Position numbers and translations under genes: made by a program
NCBI GenBank assembly: GCA_021813235.1
Contig: JAKALG010000010.1
Span: 1-14,888 of the forward strand
Reading direction: 5' to 3'
Length of the DNA: 14,888 bases
From: a bacterium
GTDB lineage: Bacteria; Patescibacteria; Paceibacteria; UBA9973
Shown here: piece after piece, positions 6,805-14,382 of the stretch
How the letters are laid out: each line of letters starts with the position of its first letter
Numbering within the stretch: the first letter of the stretch is position 1
Notes under the pieces: model-generated
Databases searched by the model: none
Told to the model about the DNA's origin: nothing
The model's input: only the letters and a program-made list of their open reading frames with translations

Positions 6805-6872
6805 GTATTCCGCTGTATTCGACAGTCTTACTAATAATGGAATACAAATTAGTATAAAAATAATTACTAATT
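6805..6872 (+). other. Two successive intergenic hairpins
   Basis: GTATTCC (6805-6811) pairs with GGAATAC (6839-6845), and AATTAGTA (6847-6854) pairs with TACTAATT (6865-6872) around a ten-base A/T loop. Together they fill the gap between the scaffold stop and the decoration start at 6876. There is no T tract, so they are not terminators; they may protect or process the message. Confidence 0.5.
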
Positions 6873-6875
6873 AAT

Positions 6876-7355
6876 ATGAACGGAGATATTATTCTCTTTC
6901 AGGGAGAAGGTAAAGCCAGGAGACATCAGGTTCAAGCTGGTGGTTCTGGTGCTTCTATCAATGCTGGCGAACCAGTAGCTAAGAGCTTAGGTTCTGCCTA
7001 TGTTGCTGCTATGGCAACAAATAAACCAGTTGTCGCTACCGACTATTTGGTTGGTATTTCTGCCTCTAAGGCTTCCTCAGAAACTGCTTCTGCCGATGGA
7101 TTTGTCGATGTAATCGACTTAGTTCCTGGTCAGGTTTTCTTAATGAAACCGAATGTTGCTGCTTCTTGGGACACTCAGGCTGAATATAATGCTTTGGTTG
7201 GTGATAGAGTCTTGATGGACTTAACTGGCGGAAGCTACACAATTCTCGCTACTGATGGTGCTACCAGCGGTTGCGTAATTGAGTTAATCAATGTTGTTGA
7301 AACTCCTGGAAAGGTTGCTTTCAGCATCAGACATGGTGCTTCTTACTTGGCTTAA
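6876..7355 (+). CDS. Putative capsid decoration (head-stabilising) protein
   Basis: A 159-residue, Gly/Ala/Val-rich, beta-predicted protein with few charges, lying immediately before the major capsid gene, the common place for a capsid cement or decoration protein. The pattern of short strands and turns, for example NAGEPVAKS (about 29-37), ATDYLVGISAS (about 53-63) and AEYNALVGDRVLMDL, resembles the small beta-barrel family often named DUF2190-like, but I cannot confirm that by eye. The start follows a hairpin and an AT-rich stretch without a Shine-Dalgarno sequence. Codon choice is rich in GCT, GGT and GTT, as in the capsid gene, suggesting high expression. It would bind the outside of the shell and brace it against DNA pressure. 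Confidence 0.6.
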   Translation: MNGDIILFQGEGKARRHQVQAGGSGASINAGEPVAKSLGSAYVAAMATNKPVVATDYLVGISASKASSETASADGFVDVIDLVPGQVFLMKPNVAASWDTQAEYNALVGDRVLMDLTGGSYTILATDGATSGCVIELINVVETPGKVAFSIRHGASYLA

Positions 7356-7372
7356 CAAGTAATGAAAAATGC

Positions 7373-7399
7373 TTGGCTATATTATCGAAATATAGTTAA
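7373..7399 (+). other. Hairpin in the leader of the capsid gene
   Basis: Eleven pairs, two of them G-T wobbles, join TTGGCTATATT (7373-7383) to AATATAGTTAA (7389-7399) around a five-base loop. It ends 15 bases before the capsid ATG at 7415. There is no T tract after it, so termination is unlikely; a stabilising or ribosome-positioning role is possible. Confidence 0.45.
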
Positions 7400-7414
7400 A
7401 AATTCTTTACTACA

Positions 7415-8341
7415 ATGTTTACAGAAGCTCAAAACTTCGCTGTAGTCCAGACAGAATTGGATTCTGTGTTTTATCAGAGATTTGATGAACTAGAACCATA
7501 TCCGTCATTGGCTACTGCAAGGACAGCTGAGTTGTTCAAACCTATTGAAACTGACCACGCTGCCTACATTGAAGAAGTCTACAAAGGTTCTGGCTTCTTC
7601 CCGAAAATTGGTGAAACTACATCTGTTCCGATGTCTGTTCCGAAAGTTGCTAATAAACTTACAACTTTGGTTACCGACTTCGCTCAGGGTATTAACATCT
7701 CTAAGAACCTGTTTGATGACAATATGCACAATGTCTGGGCTGAAACCGTCAGAGATTTCGCTGACAAAGCCAGACTTACTCAGGACTTCAATCAGTTTGG
7801 TCTTTTGAGAGGAGCTTTCACTACCACTCTTACCGCTGATGGTTCTCCTTTGATTTCCGCTTCCCACTCTTTAATCGGTGGAGGAACTGCTTCCAACCTC
7901 GTTACTGGTGCGTTGGATTCTGGTACTTTGTTTACCGCTATCAAGAGTTTGTTGGAACAGAAAGACCAATCTGGAGTTATCAGAGGTAACACCCCTGCTC
8001 TCTTGGTTGTTCCAGCTGCCTTGTTTAAACTCGCTATTGAGTTGACTGATTCTGCATTAGTTGCTGATTCTGGTCAGAATGCTATCAACGTTTATCGTTC
8101 TGCTATGGGTATCACCGTACTTACCTCTCCGTATCTCGGTGCTTCCGCTGGTGGTTCTGATACCGCTTGGTTCGTATTAGCCAGAAATCACGGATTGAGG
8201 AGATTGATTCGTCAGGGAATCCAGACCGCTTTAAGGTCTTGGGAATATTCCGACAATCGTTCCTATCTCTATCAGGCTAACTTCAGGGAATCTGCCTACG
8301 CTGTCGACTGGGCTGGTATCGTTGGTTCTACAGGTTTGTAA
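7415..8341 (+). CDS. Major capsid protein (HK97-fold)
   Basis: At 308 residues, after scaffold and decoration candidates, this has the size and place of an HK97-type coat protein, which forms the icosahedral shell. The N-terminal part (to about 35) may be the arm; YIEEVYKGSGFFPKIGETT (about 51-69) suits an E-loop-like hairpin; the Ala/Leu-rich centre (SGTLFTAIKSLLEQK through PALLVVPAALFKLAIEL) resembles the spine helix and A-domain; and the end (RSWEYSDNRSYLYQANFRES, then AVDWAGIVGSTG) resembles the final P-domain strand of this fold. Codons ending in C and CGT for Arg are more frequent than in neighbouring genes, as expected for the most abundant protein. No protease domain is attached. Start 7415 is preceded by a hairpin and no Shine-Dalgarno site. 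Confidence 0.8.
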   Translation: MFTEAQNFAVVQTELDSVFYQRFDELEPYPSLATARTAELFKPIETDHAAYIEEVYKGSGFFPKIGETTSVPMSVPKVANKLTTLVTDFAQGINISKNLFDDNMHNVWAETVRDFADKARLTQDFNQFGLLRGAFTTTLTADGSPLISASHSLIGGGTASNLVTGALDSGTLFTAIKSLLEQKDQSGVIRGNTPALLVVPAALFKLAIELTDSALVADSGQNAINVYRSAMGITVLTSPYLGASAGGSDTAWFVLARNHGLRRLIRQGIQTALRSWEYSDNRSYLYQANFRESAYAVDWAGIVGSTGL

Positions 8342-8365
8342 ACCTAAATTAACTAACTAAGCACA

Positions 8366-8914
8366 ATGAATAAACAAATTATAATTGGATTGGTAGTTGG
8401 TGCTGTGTTAGGTTTACTGCTTGGATTATCAATTCACAGTTCCAATTTGCTCGGTGCTCAATATTCCGCTGGCACTACTCACTTTACTCAGTTAGATACT
8501 ACTAATGGATTTTCCGTTGGTAATACATCTATAATTAATAGCTCTGGTGTTTTTACCGGTTCTATTTCTTCTACTGGAAGTTTGTCCGTTGCAACTGCAT
8601 CTACAACTGGTCAAGTAAAAATTGACAACTTAGTTGTTGGTCAGGTTTCTAATGGACTTTCTGTGAGTTCTGTTGGTGCTTTATCTGCAAGTTCTACCGC
8701 TAAGATTTATGGTGCTGTAACTCTTTCTTCCACTTTGGGAGTAAGTGCTACTACTACACTTTCAAGCGGATTATCTCTTGGTAAGTCTGCTATTTGTATC
8801 GATGCTTTCGCTACATCTACAGCTACTGCTATAAAGATTGAATTTGACGCTACCGCTGCGACCACGACATCTCCAATAGGAGGTTTGAAACTCAACTACG
8901 GTTCTTGTAACTAA
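8366..8914 (+). CDS. Ser/Thr-rich surface or fibre-like protein with signal anchor
   Basis: A 182-residue protein that begins MNKQ and then has a hydrophobic, Gly/Leu/Val-rich segment (about 5-22) followed by SSNLLGAQYSAG, consistent with a signal peptide or single membrane anchor and a possible cut after LGA. The rest is low-complexity Ser/Thr/Ala/Gly with repeated short strands, such as GSISSTGSLSV, LSASSTAKIYGAVTL and LSSTLGVSATTTL, which suggest a beta-repeat shaft. Two Cys residues lie near 143 and 181. Such repeats are familiar in fibre-like proteins of Patescibacteria and their phages, though I infer this from memory of the style. An N-terminal membrane segment is unusual for a virion protein; the product might instead coat the host surface. 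Confidence 0.65.
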   Translation: MNKQIIIGLVVGAVLGLLLGLSIHSSNLLGAQYSAGTTHFTQLDTTNGFSVGNTSIINSSGVFTGSISSTGSLSVATASTTGQVKIDNLVVGQVSNGLSVSSVGALSASSTAKIYGAVTLSSTLGVSATTTLSSGLSLGKSAICIDAFATSTATAIKIEFDATAATTTSPIGGLKLNYGSCN

Positions 8915-8918
8915 GTCG

Positions 8919-8959
8919 GGTATTCGCTTGCTCTCTTTATGGGGAGCAAGACGAGTATC
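8919..8959 (+). other. Long intergenic hairpin with an alternative pairing
   Basis: Positions 8919-8936 pair with 8941-8959 through about 18 pairs (four G-T wobbles, one bulged A at 8951), with the core CTTGCTC pairing to GAGCAAG. The outer arm GAGTATC (8953-8959) can also pair with GATGCTC (8966-8972), so two folds compete. No T tract follows. It lies five bases after the previous stop and thirty before the next start, and may be a processing site, a stability element or an attenuator-like switch. Confidence 0.6.
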
Positions 8960-8989
8960 TGACAGGATGCTCAATTAATAATTAAAAAT

Positions 8990-9499
8990 ATGCAAAATAT
9001 ACTTAAATCATTAACATTAAAAATAATCGCTGGTTTAATAGCATTAGCTTCACTCTGCGTTATTGGTGCTAATCAATTGAATCAGATGATTTCGAGTGGA
9101 AAGCTCGGAAATGTAAATAGTGGAAATTATTATGTAACTACTATTGATACAGCTCCAGCTACTTCTACAGTTTCTTATATTCAGACAGCCTCAGCCACAT
9201 CTTCAATTTCATTTAATAGTCAATTAGCCGATGCTATTGATTTAGATTTAATAGCTATGGCTTCTACTTCAGCTGATACACTTATTTATTCTTACGAATA
9301 TTCAAATAATAATTCTGATTGGTTTGCTCCAGCCAGTAATTCCGCAAGTGTAAGTTTGGCTACAACTACATCTAATTTTGCCAGAATAAATCGTTCTATT
9401 CCTACAGCGTTAGCTCGATATACCAGAGTAAATTTGAGTGTTGTCGGAAGCACTACAATTTGGGCTGAAATAGCATTAAGAATTCCAAGCAGATACTAA
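8990..9499 (+). CDS. Small beta-rich protein with signal anchor
   Basis: A 169-residue protein with a basic N-terminus (KSLTLK) and a hydrophobic segment (about 12-26) followed by GANQLNQ, a likely signal peptide or anchor; the Cys in ASLCVIG does not form a proper lipobox. The remainder is Ser/Thr/Ala-rich with alternating strands, for example TVSYIQTASATSSISFNS (about 60-77) and a closing ARYTRVNLSV then TIWAEIALRIPS, which looks like a beta-sandwich such as those of fibre or surface domains. I do not recognise the family. It begins an unbroken run to the nozzle gene, so it is probably made along with tail proteins. Confidence 0.65.
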   Translation: MQNILKSLTLKIIAGLIALASLCVIGANQLNQMISSGKLGNVNSGNYYVTTIDTAPATSTVSYIQTASATSSISFNSQLADAIDLDLIAMASTSADTLIYSYEYSNNNSDWFAPASNSASVSLATTTSNFARINRSIPTALARYTRVNLSVVGSTTIWAEIALRIPSRY

Positions 9500-9500
9500 T

Positions 9501-9764
9501 ATGGAAAATCAGAAAGCCAATATCAATATAACTACAATAATTTCTTCAGCAGGAGTTTTACTTGGTGTTATTGGTTTGGCTTCTGGTTTAGTAAGTAGTG
9601 GATTTAAAGATGTAAATGCTCAAATAATGGATTTATCTAAGGGACAGGCAAATACAGATAAGAACGTGGCCGTATTACAGGAACAATATAAAAATATAAA
9701 TGACAAATTAGATATTTTAATTGGTTTAAAGTCGTCTAATTCATTAACTTCAAATAAGAAATAA
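9501..9764 (+). CDS. One-helix membrane protein with coiled coil (holin-like?)
   Basis: An 87-residue protein with a single predicted membrane helix (about 13-33, Gly/Val/Leu-rich) and a polar, probably coiled-coil helix after it (about 38-75, with DKNVAVLQEQYKNINDKLDI). Small membrane proteins with a coiled coil occur among phage holins and lysis accessories (for example the XhlA type, where the order is coil first, membrane helix second), so a lysis role is possible but the order differs. A spacer or membrane-tethering function in the tail is an alternative. The start lies one base after the previous stop, and the stop overlaps the next start (TAATG). Confidence 0.65.
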   Translation: MENQKANINITTIISSAGVLLGVIGLASGLVSSGFKDVNAQIMDLSKGQANTDKNVAVLQEQYKNINDKLDILIGLKSSNSLTSNKK

Positions 9765-10972
9765 TGGCTTATAAAATACAAGATGCAAAAGGTGAGTTAG
9801 AGGCCATGCTTCATGGTGTTACTCTTAACCAGATTAATAATATTAATGGGGTATTTAATCGTGCTGGAAGACAACTTCTTTTAGATATTGACCCTCAAGA
9901 AACAAAAAGAATAGAACAGACGGATATTATATATGATAGCGTTTATGATTATTCTGCTCCGTCTGATTTAAAAGGAAATAAAATTATAGATATAAGACCT
10001 CAAGTTAATCGTCAATTAAAAGATTTACTTGTTCAAAGATTTGGTCAGCAATTTGATTTAGATAAAGAATTTACAAGGCAATCTATGTGTTCTGTCAGAT
10101 TTGACCAAAGTAAGAAAAGTTTGAGGATTGAGGTCAATATGAGAAGTACAAGCGTTCAAATGAATGCTATAGATTCAGTTAATTCAAATGGAACTTGGAC
10201 TGGTGCTTCTGGTGCTACAAATCTTCAGCAAGATACAATTAACTTTGCTGATGGTGCTGGTGCTTTAAGATTCGATGTTTCAGCTGGTTCTGTAGCTCCA
10301 TACATTGAAAATTCAACAATGAGTGCAGTTGATTTAACTAATTATCAAAATACATCTTCATTATTCTTGTGGGTATTTATGCCAACAGCCACGGATGTAA
10401 GTTCTGCCAATTTAAGATTTGGCTCATCTTCATCTGATTATTGGACAATTTCAGCTTCTACTACACATCAAGGAAATTCATTTAATAATGGATGGAACTT
10501 AATCAGATTCGACTGGTTAAACACTACAACTCAAGTTGGCTCTCCTTCTGTAAATCTTATAAATTATGTGAGGATTACATTGAATACAAATGGGAATGCT
10601 CAAACTGCAATGAGAGTCAACGCCTTATACGACCGAATTGGTCTGGTATTCGATATTGAATACTACTCCAAATTTATATTCTCTGATTCAAGTGGTAATT
10701 TTAAAGAAACTACAGACAACGAGGAAGATACTATAAATCTTGATACTGATAGCTATAACTTATTCCTTTGGATATTGGCAAGAGAAGCTGCTTATCAGCA
10801 ACATTCACAGAATGCTAACTTTGATATTAGTTTTTACGAAAACAATTACTCTAAAGCAAAAGAAAAATATACTAAACAATATCCTTCTGAAGTTCAAAAA
10901 ACACAAAGCACTTATTATCAAACTCCAGAAAGACGTTGGACAAGATTTTTGGGAAGAAATTATTTCGGTTAA
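9764..10972 (+). CDS. Head-tail adaptor-like protein with beta-sandwich insert
   Basis: A 402-residue protein of two parts. The ends look like a connector: a helical N-terminal half (residues 1-60, with INNINGVFNRAGRQLLLDID, then YDYSAPSDLKGNK), and a helical C-terminal end (from about 325, with YNLFLWILAREAAY and KAKEKYTKQYP, ending RRWTRFLGRNYFG). Between about 140 and 305 lies a strand-rich, Asn/Ser/Thr-rich stretch with GAGALRFDVSAG, LFLWVFMP and GWNLIRFDWLN, which has the look of a carbohydrate-binding or lectin-like jelly roll. The adaptor role is inferred from the order before the nozzle-like protein and the helical ends. The insert might let the particle neck bind sugars. Confidence 0.6.
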   Translation: MAYKIQDAKGELEAMLHGVTLNQINNINGVFNRAGRQLLLDIDPQETKRIEQTDIIYDSVYDYSAPSDLKGNKIIDIRPQVNRQLKDLLVQRFGQQFDLDKEFTRQSMCSVRFDQSKKSLRIEVNMRSTSVQMNAIDSVNSNGTWTGASGATNLQQDTINFADGAGALRFDVSAGSVAPYIENSTMSAVDLTNYQNTSSLFLWVFMPTATDVSSANLRFGSSSSDYWTISASTTHQGNSFNNGWNLIRFDWLNTTTQVGSPSVNLINYVRITLNTNGNAQTAMRVNALYDRIGLVFDIEYYSKFIFSDSSGNFKETTDNEEDTINLDTDSYNLFLWILAREAAYQQHSQNANFDISFYENNYSKAKEKYTKQYPSEVQKTQSTYYQTPERRWTRFLGRNYFG

Positions 10973-10978
10973 AATAAT

Positions 10979-12901
10979 ATGGCTACAACTCAAAACGCAT
11001 TTCCTACATCTAAAAAGGTTACTCAGAATAATTCCAATAAAGTTAATCATGTAATAGTAAATGAATTTCATGGTTATCGTTCTAAGGAAGATTTAACATC
11101 TTTAGCACCTGGATATTTAGTTTCTGGTTCTCAAAATATAATCACTCAGGCTTCTGGTCAGATAGCTATTAGAGGTGGTTATTCTCTTGACGGACAAGCT
11201 AATACAGATATTGGTGGAGTAAATTCTTCTTTTGATTGGAAGATGCATAATGGAGTAAATCAACATCTTAGAATTGAATCTGCTAATGGAAAATTACAAT
11301 TTAGATTTGTTGCTCAAGATTCAGAATCTTGGAATGGAAATACATTTACAGATGGACAGGTTTATTGGATAGACTTAGTTACTGGATTAACTGAAGAACA
11401 AACTAATGCAAATTTTGCCGTCTTTTGGGACACTACAGAACTTAAACAGAAACTTCTTTATGTTAATGGAGATACTTCTATTCATGAATGGTCTGGTGGT
11501 GTAGCAACATTTGCTTCTTGTACTGCTAATACAATAACACTTCAAGGAACTACTAATTGGGGTGCTTTAGGATTTTTAAGTGCTGGAACTCGTAAAGTTA
11601 ATATAAATGGAACTGAATATACTTATACAGGCGGAGAAGGAACTACTACCTTAACAGGCGTAACTCCAGACCCGACACTTCAGACTATTCCAGTAGGAAA
11701 TGTAATATTTCAATCTGTTAGAGATAATGCAAATTCATCTTCTTTTGGAATTCCAGCCGCTTTAAAAAATAATTTAATCGAAGTTATTAAAAATCAGGTT
11801 TATATAGCTTCACTTACAAATAACTCGGTATATATTTCAAAACAAAATAGTTATACTGATTTTACATTCTCGGTAACACGATTAATAGGAGAGGGTGCTT
11901 TAATTACATTAGATTCAACTCCAGTATCTATAGTAAACCAAGAAGATACGGCTTATATATCTGCTGGTAGGGACTGGTGGTATTCAATAAAATTTCAATT
12001 ATCTTCAGATAATACATCCGAGGCATTATTGATTACGCCATTAAAAAATTCTCCTGGACAAGCTGCTTTTTCTCAAGCCGCTACATTTAAAGTTAAAAAT
12101 TCGGTAATGTTTATAACTAATGAGCCAGCTATTGATGATTTAGGAAGAATTCAAGAGAACTATATGTACCCAGAAGCTGTAACTATTACGGATTCAATTA
12201 AGAATGATTTCTTTGGATATAATTTTTCTAATGCTTCTGGTATTTATTATAAATATTTCTTATTAGTTGCATTACCAGTTGAAGGAAAGGTATTGGTATA
12301 TAACTTTTCAAAAGGATGGTGGGAAGCTCCACAGATTCTTCCTATTTCAAGATTTTCTATTATAGACGGAGAATTATATGGACACTCATCTCAATCTCCT
12401 GAAACCTATAGGCTTTACTTAATAGACCCAAGAACTCCATCAACTCCATATAATGATAATGGAAATCCCATTAATGCTATCGCTGCATTTTCTTATATGA
12501 ATTATGGAGAAAGGTCTTGGAAGAAACAATTTACAGAATTATTTGTAGAGGGAGGAATTCAGCCTAATACGACAGTAGAATTAGCTGCTAAATATGATTT
12601 TGGAGGTTTTACATCGATAAAAACATTCAATATCACTGGAAATGACTCTAAATTCTTAGTATATACTGTAACCGATGGCTCAATAGGTAAAAATCCAATA
12701 GGTTCTAATCCAATAGGTTCTATAACTGATTCTCCTACAGATACACCTAAATTCAGACATATTTTTACAGTAGCACCATTAGATTTCTATGAATGGCAGC
12801 CAGTATTTCAAACTAATGAAATTGATTATTTCTGGCAATTATTGGCTTTTGGTGTAGACGCTAAGATGGCATCAAGTCAGAATAATGAAATAAAGTCGTA
12901 A
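10979..12901 (+). CDS. Tail nozzle / tail tubular protein B-like
   Basis: A 640-residue, mostly beta protein. N-terminal features (NEFHGYRSKEDLTSLAPGYL, about 29-48, then GQIAIRGGYSLDG) and repeated strand motifs (QVYIASLTNNSVYISKQNS, then LVYNFSKGWWEAPQ) resemble the beta-propeller nozzle that caps the tail of short-tailed phages such as P22 and T7. Near the C-terminus NPIGS is repeated in tandem (572-581). Family membership is inferred from this style and from the place after the adaptor. The product would close the DNA channel and connect to the fibre. It ends in IKS followed by a promoter, as the gene at 5760 ends in KKS before its promoter. Confidence 0.65.
   Translation: MATTQNAFPTSKKVTQNNSNKVNHVIVNEFHGYRSKEDLTSLAPGYLVSGSQNIITQASGQIAIRGGYSLDGQANTDIGGVNSSFDWKMHNGVNQHLRIESANGKLQFRFVAQDSESWNGNTFTDGQVYWIDLVTGLTEEQTNANFAVFWDTTELKQKLLYVNGDTSIHEWSGGVATFASCTANTITLQGTTNWGALGFLSAGTRKVNINGTEYTYTGGEGTTTLTGVTPDPTLQTIPVGNVIFQSVRDNANSSSFGIPAALKNNLIEVIKNQVYIASLTNNSVYISKQNSYTDFTFSVTRLIGEGALITLDSTPVSIVNQEDTAYISAGRDWWYSIKFQLSSDNTSEALLITPLKNSPGQAAFSQAATFKVKNSVMFITNEPAIDDLGRIQENYMYPEAVTITDSIKNDFFGYNFSNASGIYYKYFLLVALPVEGKVLVYNFSKGWWEAPQILPISRFSIIDGELYGHSSQSPETYRLYLIDPRTPSTPYNDNGNPINAIAAFSYMNYGERSWKKQFTELFVEGGIQPNTTVELAAKYDFGGFTSIKTFNITGNDSKFLVYTVTDGSIGKNPIGSNPIGSITDSPTDTPKFRHIFTVAPLDFYEWQPVFQTNEIDYFWQLLAFGVDAKMASSQNNEIKS
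12692..12721 (+). repeat. 15-bp tandem repeat in the nozzle gene
   Basis: AATCCAATAGGTTCT is present twice in tandem and is preceded by a third, partial copy (CAATAGGT). In frame it gives NPIGS twice after SIGK. The short Pro/Gly repeat looks like a turn-forming loop and may vary in copy number between related phages. Confidence 0.7.
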
Positions 12902-12915
12902 AAAAATCAAAAATG

Positions 12916-12924
12916 TGTTATAAT
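12916..12924 (+). promoter_or_regulatory. Extended -10 promoter for the tail-fibre gene
   Basis: TGTTATAAT sits in the gap between the nozzle stop (12901) and the fibre ATG (12939); the GTG at its front matches the copy at 6112. Transcription would begin near 12931, leaving a leader of about eight bases. No -35 is evident. Confidence 0.7.
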
Positions 12925-12938
12925 TAATAAATACAACA

Positions 12939-14375
12939 ATGCATTCTTTATTAGCTTCAATATCAAAATTCATAGTAGGAATATTAGTTTCTGTGGGAAT
13001 TATAAGTGCTCCATTGGGTACAGGATTTAATCCAGGTCAAGCACAAAGATTTACTTTAGCTGGTTCTGGTATAACTTCTTCAGCAAGCTCTATTACAATT
13101 TCTTCTTTTGCCTATCCAGACGGAACTCCAATTACAATGAGCAATCTTAATTCTTCTGTAGAATATGGAACTCTTGAACCAGGAACATCTAAAGAAGAAC
13201 AAATTCCTTTTACTGGGGTTACACAAAATGTAAATGGAACAGCTGTTTTAACTGGAGTTTCTCGTGGATTATCATTTTATTATCCATTTGCAGCTTCAAC
13301 TACATTAGCTATGAGTCATGCTGGTGCATCTACTTTTGTATTGTCTAACACCGCTGCTTTTTATAGTGAATTTGCTAAAAATAAAACAGATGAATCTATA
13401 TCTGGAATTTGGACATTTGCATCTACAACAATACCAAGATTAGATTCATATTTAGCACCAACTCTTGATAATGAATTAGCTTCCAAGAAATATGTTGACG
13501 ATATTGCTATCTCTGGTTCACCAGACGCTACAACTGCTGTAAAAGGTATAGTAGAAATCGCTACCGATGTTGAAACTGCTTCATCTACTCCAACTGGTTC
13601 AACTGGTGCAACATTGGTTATCCCAGCTTCTAATGCAACATCAACCTATAATTCGGCTACCGCTCCATTAAAAGTAGTTGTAACCGATAATTCTGGAAAG
13701 ATTGATGGTAATTTCTTAGACACAACGGAAAGTTATAATTTTACAGGAAATAATAATTTTACAGGAAATATTTTAATTAAAAATTTAAACGCTTCTTCAA
13801 CTGCTTCCAATCCTTTAATTTTAAACAATGTTTCTTATAATACTCCTTCAACTCAAGGTGCTACTTCAACTACACTTCAAAACGATGGTTCTGGAAATCT
13901 TACTTGGGCAGGATATAACAGAAAATTATTAGTTCAAAATACAACTACTTGTGTTACATTAAATTCAACTGCTACAAGTACGGTGTTTGCCCTAAATGTT
14001 CCTGGAGGTTCATTAAGTACAAATAATGCAGTTAGAGTTAGAGTCTCTGTTGCTTCCACTACATCAATGGGAACAGACCAAACAAATTTTGATATAGGAT
14101 ATGGAACTGCATCTACAACTATTTCTGTTAATGCTACAAGTGGTCAAACAAATGGAGGATATTTTGACGTTATTTTATCCGCAAATGGAGCGACTAATTC
14201 TCAAAAATTATCTTTTCTTTCTAGTGGAGTAGCATCATACCCAAATGTAGCAAAGTTTAATATTCTATCTCAAGATAGTACAACTGATAAAATGTTAATT
14301 ATGAGAATGAATACTTCAGTAAATACTGGTGAATCAATAAATTGTATGCAAACTATAGGAGAATTAATACAATAA
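12939..14375 (+). CDS. Tail fibre protein with N-terminal hydrophobic segment
   Basis: A 478-residue fibre candidate. It begins with a basic/hydrophobic stretch (ISKFIVGILVSVGIISAPLG, about 8-27), a likely signal or anchor, unusual for a fibre. A domain with YGTLEPGTSKEEQIPFTGV (about 76-94) and SRGLSFYYPF follows. The motif ELASKKYVDD (about 179-188), then KGIVEIATDVETASSTPTGS, matches the repeats widely seen in phage tail fibres (KKYVD, and the KGIV.LAT..E pattern of the Phage_fiber_2 type). NFTGNN occurs twice in tandem (267-278). The rest is Ser/Thr/Asn-rich beta repeat with a closing domain. It probably recognises the host surface. It has its own promoter, so its level may be set apart from the rest. 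Confidence 0.75.
   Translation: MHSLLASISKFIVGILVSVGIISAPLGTGFNPGQAQRFTLAGSGITSSASSITISSFAYPDGTPITMSNLNSSVEYGTLEPGTSKEEQIPFTGVTQNVNGTAVLTGVSRGLSFYYPFAASTTLAMSHAGASTFVLSNTAAFYSEFAKNKTDESISGIWTFASTTIPRLDSYLAPTLDNELASKKYVDDIAISGSPDATTAVKGIVEIATDVETASSTPTGSTGATLVIPASNATSTYNSATAPLKVVVTDNSGKIDGNFLDTTESYNFTGNNNFTGNILIKNLNASSTASNPLILNNVSYNTPSTQGATSTTLQNDGSGNLTWAGYNRKLLVQNTTTCVTLNSTATSTVFALNVPGGSLSTNNAVRVRVSVASTTSMGTDQTNFDIGYGTASTTISVNATSGQTNGGYFDVILSANGATNSQKLSFLSSGVASYPNVAKFNILSQDSTTDKMLIMRMNTSVNTGESINCMQTIGELIQ
13737..13770 (+). repeat. 18-bp direct repeat in the fibre gene
   Basis: AATTTTACAGGAAATA occurs at 13737-13752 and 13755-13770, an 18-base period that codes NFTGNN then NFTGNI. Such repeats form the turns of trimeric fibre shafts. 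It could expand or shrink by slippage without a change of frame. Confidence 0.7.
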
Positions 14376-14382
14376 TAAAATT

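Noticed and set aside
8919..8959. Intrinsic terminator after the first fibre-like gene
   Set aside because: The stem is strong, but no T tract follows and the next gene starts 30 bases later.
196..14375. Possible reassignment of TGA (Gly or Trp), suggested by the absence of TGA stops
   Set aside because: All genes are full-length under the standard code with no internal TGA, so recoding is not needed. The preference for TAA (one TAG at 6797-6799) is usual in AT-rich phages.
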